Shown: piece after piece, positions 1-8,775 of the stretch
Layout of the letters: every line of letters begins with the position of its first letter
Position numbering within the stretch: the stretch's first letter is position 1
Source of the DNA: Streptomyces qinglanensis
GTDB taxonomy: Bacteria > Actinomycetota > Actinomycetes > Streptomycetales > Streptomycetaceae
DNA: 64,000 nt
Direction of reading: 5' to 3'
Assembly (NCBI RefSeq): GCF_900111245.1
Contig: NZ_FOGO01000001.1
Coordinates: 868,001-932,000 of the forward strand
Notes under the pieces: generated by a model
Told to the model about the DNA's origin: nothing
What the model saw: only the letters and a program-made list of their open reading frames with translations
Databases searched by the model: none
Translations under genes and position numbers: made by a program

Positions 1-1
1 T

Positions 2-109
2 CCGGCGCCGTCCTGGCGCGCGCCCTGGACCCTCAGCGACGTGGCGGCCGAGCGGCTGTGGGCGGCCTCCGAGCAGTTGACGGGGGTCACCTACGGGGTC
101 CCCGCATGA
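2..109 (+). CDS. Short-chain dehydrogenase/reductase, C-terminal fragment
   Basis: Only the last 35 codons lie in the window. The tail reads ...LSDVAAERLWAASEQLTG followed by VTYGVPA and a stop. The LW-x-x-SE-x-LTGV signature is typical of the C-terminus of retinol-dehydrogenase/protochlorophyllide-reductase-like SDR enzymes, which are NAD(P)-dependent oxidoreductases. The catalytic part lies upstream and cannot be seen. Its TGA overlaps the ATG of the following response regulator (ATGA at 106-109), so the two genes are probably translationally coupled. The assignment rests on a short tail. Confidence 0.6.
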   Translation, partial: PAPSWRAPWTLSDVAAERLWAASEQLTGVTYGVPA

Positions 110-864
110 TCCGGGTGGTCGTGGTCGACGACGACTTCATGGTGGCCCGGCTGCACAGCACCCTGGTCTCCCGGGTGCCCGGGTTCGAGGTCGTCGCGGT
201 GGCGCACAACGGCGCGGAGGCGCTCGCCCTGGTGCGCGACACCGCACCGGACCTGGTGCTGCTGGACCTGTATCTGCCCGACTTCAGCGGGCTGGAGGTG
301 TTGCAGCAGTTGCGCGGCGACGGCGCGCCGGGCGGCGGCCCGGACGTGCTGGTGATCACGGCGGCGCGGGACGCGGCGAGCGTGCGGGCCGCACGGCACG
401 GCGGGGCCGTGCAGTACGTCGTCAAGCCGTTCGAAGGGCGGCTGCTGAGCGAGCGGCTGGAGCGGTACGCGCGGGAGCGGCAGGACCTGGAGTCGCTGAC
501 GGCCCCCGGCCAGGAGGAGCTGGACCGGGTCTTCTCCGGTCTCTCCGGCGGCGGTGCGGACGCGGCGTCCCCGGGAGCCGCCGCGGCAGGCAGCGCGCAG
601 TCTCCGCGGGGCGCCGGCGTCGCCGTCCGGGCGCAAGCGCTGCCCAAGGGACTGACCGAGCAGACCGCGGCCCTGGTCCGCGCGGCCCTCCGGGCGGGTC
701 AGCGGGCGACGGGTGTGTCGGCCTCGGAGTGCGCCGAGCACAGCGGCCTGTCCCGGGTGAGCGCCCGGCGCTATCTGGAGCACTTCGTGGCGACCGGGGC
801 CGCGCGGGTCACCCTGCGGTACGGCACCACGGGCCGCCCCGAACGCCGCTACCACCGGATGTGA
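106..864 (+). CDS. CitB/DcuR-type response regulator
   Basis: 252-aa two-component response regulator. The receiver domain is at about residues 1-120, with the acidic pocket VVVDDD, the phospho-acceptor Asp in LVLLDLYLPDFSG and the conserved Lys in VKPF. A linker rich in Gly and Ala follows. The C-terminal winged-HTH is at about 185-252 (GVSASECAEHSGLSRVSARRYLE). Regulators of this class usually sit beside a sensor kinase with PAS domains and control C4-dicarboxylate or citrate uptake. Here the upstream neighbour is an SDR gene, so the partner kinase is not visible. The ATG at 106 is chosen over the GTG at 58 because it gives the usual MIRVVVVDDD start and the ATGA overlap. Confidence 0.85.
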   Translation: MIRVVVVDDDFMVARLHSTLVSRVPGFEVVAVAHNGAEALALVRDTAPDLVLLDLYLPDFSGLEVLQQLRGDGAPGGGPDVLVITAARDAASVRAARHGGAVQYVVKPFEGRLLSERLERYARERQDLESLTAPGQEELDRVFSGLSGGGADAASPGAAAAGSAQSPRGAGVAVRAQALPKGLTEQTAALVRAALRAGQRATGVSASECAEHSGLSRVSARRYLEHFVATGAARVTLRYGTTGRPERRYHRM

Positions 865-897
865 GGTGCGGCGCGGCGGGCCGTTCGGCGTCGCGGG

Positions 898-1377
898 TCA
901 GACCTTGGTGAAGCACATGGTGTGGTCGCCGCCGCGGTTGCTGGAGTACTGGATGCCGTAGTCGTACTGGGCCGGGCACTCCTTGTCCGGTCCGAAGAGG
1001 CGCTGCCCCGTCTTGTACTCGGCCTCCGGTGAACCGCAGTCGACGATGGTGGGCAGCGGGTCGTCGTCGGTGCCCTCGATCTTCACGCAGTCGCCCTGCT
1101 GCGGGTCGTGCGTCTTCTGCTCCTCGATCCGCGCGGACTCCGACGCCTCCGCCTTGGCCTTCCCGCCGTTGGGATCGGTGTTGTAGTCGTACACGTACCA
1201 GCCGACCCCGCCGAACACCGCCAGGACGACGACGGCGGCGATCAGGCCGCGCAGCGGGCCGCCCTGCTGGGGGCGCTGCGGGCCGCGAGGCGGCGGGGGA
1301 CCCTGGGGCTGCTGGTACTGCGGCGGAGGGCCCTGGGGCTGCTGGTACTGGTACTGGTACGGCGGTGGTGCGGACAT
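898..1377 (-). CDS. LppU-like membrane-anchored protein with Pro/Gln-rich N-terminus
   Basis: 159 aa. Residues 1-40 are cytoplasmic and low complexity (repeated YQQPQGPPP). One transmembrane helix follows (LRGLIAAVVVLAVFGGVGWYV). The rest is an extracytoplasmic domain of about 90 residues with spaced cysteines (GDCVK, VDCGSPEAEYK, KECP, TMCF), which suggests disulfides. This matches the LppU/SCO3897-like family common in Streptomyces, whose function is not established. The ATG at 1377 is chosen because a GGGGG Shine-Dalgarno sits just upstream; the longer frame lacks one. It is convergent with the response regulator, with 33 bp between stops. Confidence 0.75.
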   Translation of the reverse strand: MSAPPPYQYQYQQPQGPPPQYQQPQGPPPPRGPQRPQQGGPLRGLIAAVVVLAVFGGVGWYVYDYNTDPNGGKAKAEASESARIEEQKTHDPQQGDCVKIEGTDDDPLPTIVDCGSPEAEYKTGQRLFGPDKECPAQYDYGIQYSSNRGGDHTMCFTKV

Positions 1378-1506
1378 GGGCGTTCCCCCGTTGGAGTGAT
1401 GACCTAACGCGCGCTGACGCGCACTTGCCGGCCTTACTGTATGGCCACTGGCGCGCGTCCGGGCACCGCCCCCGCTCTCGCCCGACAGCAATGTCTCCGT
1501 CCGGCG

Positions 1507-1537
1507 TTGCGTTGACGCCGACGTCAACCCCTAGCGT
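1507..1537 (+). promoter_or_regulatory. Candidate MerR-type promoter/operator for merR-trx
   Basis: A perfect inverted repeat, GTTGACG-CCGA-CGTCAAC, occupies 1511-1528. It lies inside the 19-bp gap between TTGCGT (1507-1512) and TAGCGT (1532-1537). MerR regulators characteristically bind an inverted repeat inside an overlong 19-20 bp spacer, so this is probably where the downstream MerR protein acts on its own operon. The -35 match is weak. Confidence 0.55.
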
Positions 1538-1597
1538 GCCGAGCGCCGTACGGGAGCACGGCGGAAACCGGCGGAGAGCACGCGGAGAGGAGTCCCG

Positions 1598-2041
1598 ATG
1601 CGGATCGGGGAACTGGCCGAACGCGCCGGCACGACCACCCGGACCCTGCGCTACTACGAGGCGCGGGGCCTGCTGGCCGCGGCCAGGGACGCGCACGGGT
1701 ACCGCACGTTCGGCGAGGAGGACCTGCGGCTGCTGCGGCAGATCAGGACGCTGCGGGAGAACGGGTTCGAGCTGGAGGAGACCCGGCCGTTCGTCGAGTG
1801 TCTGCGCGCGGGGCACCCGGCGGGCGACTCCTGCCCCGACTCGCTGGAGGTCTACCGGCGCAAACTCGCCGAACTGGACGCGTGCATCGCCGAGCTGCGC
1901 ACCGTGCGGGAGGAGGTCGGCGCACGGCTGGCCCGTGCCGAGATCGAAGCGGCGGCGGCGCACGCCCCCGCGCCCCGGTGCGCGCTGGCCCCCTCCGAGC
2001 CACCGACGCCACGGGAACCCGAGGAAGAGGGACGAAAATGA
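1598..2041 (+). CDS. MerR-family transcriptional regulator
   Basis: 147 aa. The N-terminal winged HTH is clear (MRIGELAERAGTTTRTLRYY ... GYRTFGEEDL, residues 1-70). It is followed by the long dimerisation helix and a short acidic/Pro-rich tail ending EEEGRK. The effector region is short. Two Cys ([13 protein letters not shown]) lie near residues 68-79 and could form a redox or metal site, but no known metal-binding pattern is evident. A GGAGAGGAG Shine-Dalgarno precedes the ATG. The stop overlaps the ATG of the thioredoxin gene (ATGA), so the two are co-translated, which suggests a redox-responsive regulator. A MerR operator candidate lies at 1511-1528. Confidence 0.85.
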   Translation: MRIGELAERAGTTTRTLRYYEARGLLAAARDAHGYRTFGEEDLRLLRQIRTLRENGFELEETRPFVECLRAGHPAGDSCPDSLEVYRRKLAELDACIAELRTVREEVGARLARAEIEAAAAHAPAPRCALAPSEPPTPREPEEEGRK

Positions 2042-2379
2042 CCGCAACAGCCGCACACCTGCGGGAAGTGACCGACGAGACGTTCGCCGAGGAGGTGCTG
2101 CGCTCCGACGTCCCGGTACTGGTCGACTTCACCGCCGACTGGTGCCCACCGTGCCGGATGGTCGCACCGGTGCTCGCCCGGATCGCCGAGCAGCGCCGAG
2201 ACACCCTGAAGGTCGTCTCCCTCGACGTGGACCGCAATCCGCGGACCCAGGCGGCCTACGGCGTCCTGTCGATGCCCACCCTCGTCCTCTTCCGCGACGG
2301 CGAGCCCGCCCGCTCGGTGGTGGGTGCCCAGCCCGAGCGCCGCCTGGTGGAGCAGCTCGGCCTGGACGAGCCGCGCTGA
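2038..2379 (+). CDS. Thioredoxin-fold protein with WCPPC active site
   Basis: 113 aa, the standard thioredoxin length. It has the VLVDFTADWCPPCRM active-site segment at about residues 27-41 and the cis-proline loop MPTLVLFRDGE at 79-89. Classical thioredoxins carry WCGPC. The Pro in place of Gly is seen in some actinobacterial thioredoxins and would be expected to shift redox potential and partner choice. The protein is cytosolic, with no signal peptide. It is translated from an ATG overlapping the merR stop, so its expression is tied to that regulator. A strong hairpin lies downstream at 2492-2523. Confidence 0.9.
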   Translation: MTATAAHLREVTDETFAEEVLRSDVPVLVDFTADWCPPCRMVAPVLARIAEQRRDTLKVVSLDVDRNPRTQAAYGVLSMPTLVLFRDGEPARSVVGAQPERRLVEQLGLDEPR

Positions 2380-2455
2380 GGCGCCGGGGCACGGGGGCGG
2401 GCACCGGGCGCACCCCGGCGGGGCCGGGCCGGGGCCCGGAAGCACGAAGGGCGAC

Positions 2456-2496
2456 GAAGAAGGAGAAGAAGGAGAAGAAGGAGAAGAAGAAGGAGG
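2456..2496. repeat. Polypurine tract with 9-bp tandem repeats
   Basis: Three perfect copies of GAAGAAGGA (2456-2482) plus a degenerate fourth make an uninterrupted 41-nt purine tract on the + strand. It directly abuts the stem at 2492. Read from the minus strand it gives a C/U-rich tail after the hairpin, so it may help terminate the ppdK transcript. Confidence 0.9.
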
Positions 2497-2523
2497 CGGC
2501 ACCCCCGCACGGGTGCCGCCTCC
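2492..2523. terminator. Bidirectional hairpin between trx and ppdK
   Basis: A perfect 13-bp stem (GGAGGCGGCACCC / GGGTGCCGCCTCC) with a 6-nt loop lies between two convergent genes. There is no U-tract on the + side; on the minus side the stem is followed by a pyrimidine-rich run. Confidence 0.85.
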
Positions 2524-2591
2524 TGGGCCGGGTTCCCCGTCCGCGGTGAGGGTCGGTGCGGACGGGGAGCCCGGGAGTGGGATGGCTCGGG

Positions 2592-5369
<2,778 letters not shown>

Positions 5370-5513
5370 CGGACTCGGCTCCTCGTGGTCGGCTGCCCTG
5401 ACGGCGGGGAGCGTACCCAGATCGAAGGCTTACGAGTACGTCCAACAGCACGTCACACGGCTGTAACCACCCGTGTGCCGAGAGATCGAAAGCAGAGGGC
5501 CGTATCAGCTAAT

Positions 5514-5524
5514 TGGTCATACCA
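5514..5524. promoter_or_regulatory. Candidate GntR/FadR-type operator
   Basis: TGGT-CAT-ACCA fits the FadR-subfamily consensus TnGTnnnACnA. On the minus strand it lies between TTGAAT and a weak -10 (GATACG, 17-bp spacing), where a repressor of ppdK could act. No GntR gene is present in the window. Confidence 0.4.
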
Positions 5525-5658
5525 TTCAAAGCTCGAAATGATGACTACGCTGAGCCGAACAACTCAACGGTTTCACCGACGCGGAGTAGTGATCGCCTAC
5601 AACACAGAAACCAAGGGTCGGTAAAACCACGACCCGCTCCTTGGAGATGTACAGCTCA

Positions 5659-5682
5659 CATCTGAGCGCTCATCTGAGCGCA
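5659..5682. repeat. Tandem 12-bp direct repeat
   Basis: CATCTGAGCGCT is followed immediately by CATCTGAGCGCA in the ppdK/GGCT intergenic region. Two helically offset copies could be a regulator site. No binding protein can be named. Confidence 0.6.
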
Positions 5683-5758
5683 CCCCTGATCAAGGTGGCG
5701 CGAATCACGCGGCTGAACGGGTGAACGTCTCACCATCCGGACGAGGTCCGGCCCGCAG

Positions 5759-5764
5759 TAGATT
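5759..5764 (+). promoter_or_regulatory. -10 element giving a probable leaderless GGCT mRNA
   Basis: TAGATT ends 6 nt before the GTG at 5771, so transcription would begin at the start codon itself. No Shine-Dalgarno is present, which agrees. No good -35 was seen. Confidence 0.45.
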
Positions 5765-5770
5765 GCCGTG

Positions 5771-6400
5771 GTGACCGATCCGAACACCGCTGAGAATCCG
5801 GCCTCCCGGCACGCCCGCCTCGCCCCCGTCGACACCGCGGCGGACGCCCTGTTCGTCTACGGCACGCTGCGCTTCGACCGCATCCTGGCCGCCCTGCTCG
5901 GCCGCGTCCCGCCCCGCACCCCGGCCACCGCGCCCGGCTGGCGCACCGCGGCACTCGCGGGCCGCCCCTATCCCGGACTCGTCCCGTCCTCCGGGCACAC
6001 GGCCACCGGGCTGCTGCTGACCGGACTGAGCCCTGCCGAGTGGCGCGCGCTGGACGACTTCGAGGACGACGCATACGAGCTGCGCCGCCTCGCCGCGGAG
6101 CGGGAGCCTGCGGCAGAGCGGGAGCCTGCGGCAGAGCGAGCGCCTGCGGCAGAGCGAGCGCCTGCCGCGGAACAGAGTCCTCCCGCGGAACGCGGTGGGA
6201 CGGAGAACGGCAGGACGGCGGGCAACCTCTCCGTGCCCGGCCGGATCTGGACGTACGTCTGGGCAGCGCCGGACCAGGTCGCCGCGGAGGACTGGTCAGC
6301 GGACGTCTTCGCCGCCCGGCAACTGGAGGGCTACGCGGCCCGGCTGGAGGCCGCCGCGGCCACGGCCGCGCGGCACCGGGGCGGGTGCCCCGACCGCTGA
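5771..6400 (+). CDS. Gamma-glutamylcyclotransferase-like (AIG2-fold) protein
   Basis: 209 aa from the GTG at 5771 (an in-frame GTG also lies at 5768). The substrate-loop motif FVYGTLRFDRILAALLG and the acidic LDDFEDDAYELRR segment, which carries the expected catalytic Glu, place it in the GGCT/AIG2 superfamily. These enzymes cyclise gamma-glutamyl groups to 5-oxoproline. The fold is interrupted just after the acidic segment by a low-complexity insert of five six-residue units (EREPAA and variants, 6098-6187) before the second half resumes at RIWTYVWAAPDQV. The insert makes the protein longer than the usual 120-150 residues. No Shine-Dalgarno is seen. Confidence 0.75.
   Translation: MTDPNTAENPASRHARLAPVDTAADALFVYGTLRFDRILAALLGRVPPRTPATAPGWRTAALAGRPYPGLVPSSGHTATGLLLTGLSPAEWRALDDFEDDAYELRRLAAEREPAAEREPAAERAPAAERAPAAEQSPPAERGGTENGRTAGNLSVPGRIWTYVWAAPDQVAAEDWSADVFAARQLEGYAARLEAAAATAARHRGGCPDR
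6098..6187 (+). repeat. Five in-frame 18-bp repeats inside the GGCT gene
   Basis: Units begin at 6098, 6116, 6134, 6152 and 6170 and encode EREPAA, EREPAA, ERAPAA, ERAPAA and EQSPPA. The unit length is a multiple of three, so copy-number change would keep the frame. Confidence 0.9.
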
Positions 6401-6432
6401 ACGCCGCCGAGGGCAGCCGTCGTGCCGGGTGG

Positions 6433-7581
6433 TCAGCCGCCGGAGGTGGCCAGTTCGGCGTCCGCGCCGAGGCCGGTGTCGCACGCGTTCGGATCGTCCA
6501 GCCAGCCGTCCGGCAGCACGACCTTGTTGCGCGAGTGGGTCCGCCCGCGCGGGCCGTCGGCCCCTTCCGGCCACTCCTGGGACAGGTCGAGTCCGTCCAG
6601 CAGGGAGCGCAACTCGGCCAGCGAGGCCGCGACGGCGAGCTGCTTGCGCATCTCGGAGCCGACCGAGAAGCCCTTGGTGTACCAGGCGACGTGCTTGCGG
6701 AAGTCGATGACGCCCCGCGCCTCGTCCCCCAGCCACTCCCCCAGCAGCCCGGCGTGCCGCACCATGACGTCGGCGACCTCGCCCAGCGTCGGCCGGGCGC
6801 GGACCCCGGTGTCCTCGCCGCCGAGCGCGGCCACCAGGTCGGCGAACAGCCAGGGCCGCCCCAGGCAGCCGCGCCCGACCACGACGCCGTCGCAGCCGGT
6901 CCGGCGCATCATGCGCAGCGCGTCGTCGGCCGACCAGATGTCGCCGTTGCCCAGCACCGGGATCTCGGGGACGGCGTCCTTGAGGCGGGCGATGGCCTCC
7001 CAGTCGGCGGTCCCGCCGTAGTGCTGCGCAGCCGTACGGCCATGCAGGGCGATGGCGGTGACACCCTCCTGCACCGCGATCCGCCCGGCGTCCAGGAAGG
7101 TCAGATGGTCGTCGTCGATGCCCTTGCGCATCTTCATCGTCACCGGCCGGCCGCCCGCGTTGTGCACCGCCTCGTGCAGGATGGCCCGCAGCAGCGGCCG
7201 CTTGTACGGCAGTGCGGAACCGCCGCCCTTGCGGGTCACCTTCGGGACGGGGCAGCCGAAGTTGAGGTCGATGTGGTCGGCGAGGTCCTCGTCGGCGATC
7301 ATGCGTACCGCCTTGCCGACGGTCCCCGGGTCGACGCCGTAGAGCTGGATGGAGCGCGGCTTCTCGCTCGCATCGAAGTGCACGAGCTGCATCGTCTTCT
7401 CGTTGCGCTCCACCAGCGCCCGCGTGGTGATCATCTCACTGACGAACAGGCCCCGGCCGCCGGAGAACTCCCGGCACAGCGTCCGGAACGGCGCGTTGGT
7501 GATCCCGGCCATCGGCGCCAGCACGACCGGCGGCTGGACAGCGTGCTCTCCGATGTGCAGCGGCTGGATCGACGGGCTCAT
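6433..7581 (-). CDS. dusB: tRNA-dihydrouridine synthase
   Basis: 382 aa. This FMN enzyme reduces uridines in the tRNA D-loop with NADPH. The TIM-barrel start PPVVLAPMAGITNAPFRTLC, the active-site Cys in NFGCPVPKVTRKGGGSALP, the FMN-phosphate segment VLGNGDIWSADDALRMM and TGCDGVVVGRGCLGRPWLF are all present, as is the C-terminal helical domain with FRKHVAWYTKGF. The ATG at 7581 is chosen because homology starts there; the longer frame upstream is only translated 10-bp repeats. A GAGG Shine-Dalgarno precedes it. Bacterial DusB is usually fused or linked to ribosome genes; here it stands alone. Confidence 0.93.
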   Translation of the reverse strand: MSPSIQPLHIGEHAVQPPVVLAPMAGITNAPFRTLCREFSGGRGLFVSEMITTRALVERNEKTMQLVHFDASEKPRSIQLYGVDPGTVGKAVRMIADEDLADHIDLNFGCPVPKVTRKGGGSALPYKRPLLRAILHEAVHNAGGRPVTMKMRKGIDDDHLTFLDAGRIAVQEGVTAIALHGRTAAQHYGGTADWEAIARLKDAVPEIPVLGNGDIWSADDALRMMRRTGCDGVVVGRGCLGRPWLFADLVAALGGEDTGVRARPTLGEVADVMVRHAGLLGEWLGDEARGVIDFRKHVAWYTKGFSVGSEMRKQLAVAASLAELRSLLDGLDLSQEWPEGADGPRGRTHSRNKVVLPDGWLDDPNACDTGLGADAELATSGG

Positions 7582-7608
7582 ACGGCAGGGGTTCCTCGGC
7601 TCGTTCGG

Positions 7609-7648
7609 CGTTGTTCGTCGTTGTTCGGCGTTGTCCGGCGTTGTCCGG
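7609..7648. repeat. Four tandem 10-bp repeats in the dusB leader
   Basis: CGTTGTTCGT, CGTTGTTCGG, CGTTGTCCGG and CGTTGTCCGG are head to tail, ending 28 nt upstream of the dusB start codon. With a 10-bp period all copies fall on one face of the helix. This could be a binding array or a replication-slippage product. Confidence 0.85.
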
Positions 7649-7714
7649 CGTGGCGGACAGCTTCCCATTGTCCCCCATCCGGCGACGGACACCGCAGGTC
7701 GGTCTCCGTCCCGC

Positions 7715-8674
7715 TCACCGACCGCCGGCGACCAGGCCGAGCAGCCGCTCCACCCGCGCCTGGGTCTCCTCGTCCCGCGGCACGTACGTCCCCAGGCGCG
7801 CGCCCTCGGCCGGGCCGAGCCACAGCCCGTGGTAGGTGAAGGAGACCATCCCGACCCGCGGGTTGCGGAAGCGCTTGGTGTGGTCCATGGCGCGGACCAC
7901 CTCGTGCCGCTCCCACAGCGCGCGGAACTCCGCGGAGGTACGCATCCGCGCCAGCAGCGCCTTCCACGCGGGCTCCGCCAGATGCTCGGCCATCCGGGAG
8001 CGGAAGCGGGCCACCATCAGCCGGATCGCCTCCTCCCGGTCCGGCATCGCGGCGGCCCAGTCCGGGTCGGTGAAGGCCAGCCACATGCAGTTGCGGTCCT
8101 CGGGCGGATGCGCGTCCAGATCGCCCAGCAGACGGCCGTAGACCCGGTTGTAGGCCACGATGTCGTAGCGCGCGTTCTGCACGCAGGCCGGAAAGGGTTC
8201 GAGCCGGTCGAGCACCTTGCGGATGCCCTCCGGCAGCACGGGCGTCTCGGCGGCGGGCGTCGGATCGGCCGTCCCGCCGAGCGCGAACAGATGAGCGCGC
8301 TCGCTGGAGTCCAGCATCAGCGCCCGGGCGAGCGCGTCCAGCACCTGCGCCGAGACCTGGATGGCGCGGCCCTGCTCCAGCCACGTGTACCAGGTCACGC
8401 CCACGGTCGACAGATGCGCCACCTCCTCGCGACGCAGCCCCGGTGTCCGACGGCGCGGCCCCCTGGGCAGCCCCACCCGCTCGGGCGGGATCCGCTCGCG
8501 CCTGCTGCGCAGGAACGCCGCGAGTTCCTTGCGGCGGACGCTGTCGGCGGGGGCGGGGGGTTCCGGTGCGGGCGCCGCCGGTTCCGGTGCGGGCGCCGCC
8601 GGTTCCGGTGCGGGCGATCCCGGTGCGGGGCCTGCCGATCCGAAGCGGGTCGCTCCGGGAGTGCTGACGCTCAT
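7715..8674 (-). CDS. XRE-family regulator with MmyB-like ligand domain
   Basis: 319 aa. The N-terminal 44 residues are low complexity (PAPEPAA repeats from 21-bp DNA repeats). The HTH follows (RKELAAFLRSRRERIPPE ... RRTPGLRREEVAHLSTVGVTWYTWLEQGR), with the signature LRREEVA-x-L-x-x-VGVTWYTWLEQGR. The C-terminal MmyB-like domain (VLDRLEPFPACVQNARYDIVAYN ... NPRVGMVSFTYHGLWL) is thought to bind a small, possibly fatty-acid-like ligand. It is divergent from an MFS exporter, with 101 bp containing two strong inverted repeats between them, so it probably represses that exporter and itself. The start codon directly abuts operator 1. Confidence 0.88.
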   Translation of the reverse strand: MSVSTPGATRFGSAGPAPGSPAPEPAAPAPEPAAPAPEPPAPADSVRRKELAAFLRSRRERIPPERVGLPRGPRRRTPGLRREEVAHLSTVGVTWYTWLEQGRAIQVSAQVLDALARALMLDSSERAHLFALGGTADPTPAAETPVLPEGIRKVLDRLEPFPACVQNARYDIVAYNRVYGRLLGDLDAHPPEDRNCMWLAFTDPDWAAAMPDREEAIRLMVARFRSRMAEHLAEPAWKALLARMRTSAEFRALWERHEVVRAMDHTKRFRNPRVGMVSFTYHGLWLGPAEGARLGTYVPRDEETQARVERLLGLVAGGR

Positions 8675-8708
8675 GGCACCAGGATGGCGCACGCCGCATC
8701 CTGGTGCC
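8675..8708. promoter_or_regulatory. Operator 1 between XRE regulator and MFS exporter
   Basis: A perfect 12-bp inverted repeat, GGCACCAGGATG ... CATCCTGGTGCC, with a 10-bp spacer. It begins at the base after the XRE start codon, so binding would block the regulator's own initiation region. Confidence 0.8.
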
Positions 8709-8718
8709 GGGTAGTTCC

Positions 8719-8746
8719 GGTACCAGGATGAGGACCGCCTGGTACC
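8719..8746. promoter_or_regulatory. Operator 2 between XRE regulator and MFS exporter
   Basis: GGTACCAGG, 10 bp, CCTGGTACC: a perfect 9-bp inverted repeat with the same half-site (GGyACCAGG) as operator 1. The half-sites starting at 8700, 8719 and 8738 are exactly 19 bp apart. It lies upstream of the MFS start. Confidence 0.8.
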
Positions 8747-8775
8747 AGGCCGGCAGGCGGTCGAGGCTCGTCCTC

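Larger units (their letters stand above)
5370..5767. other. Long regulatory intergenic region, ppdK / GGCT gene
   Basis: About 400 bp between divergent genes with no coding sequence. The part from about 5500 to 5640 is clearly more AT-rich than its surroundings. The region holds a GntR-like inverted repeat, a tandem 12-bp repeat and a leaderless-type -10 next to the GGCT gene, each listed separately. Confidence 0.7.
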
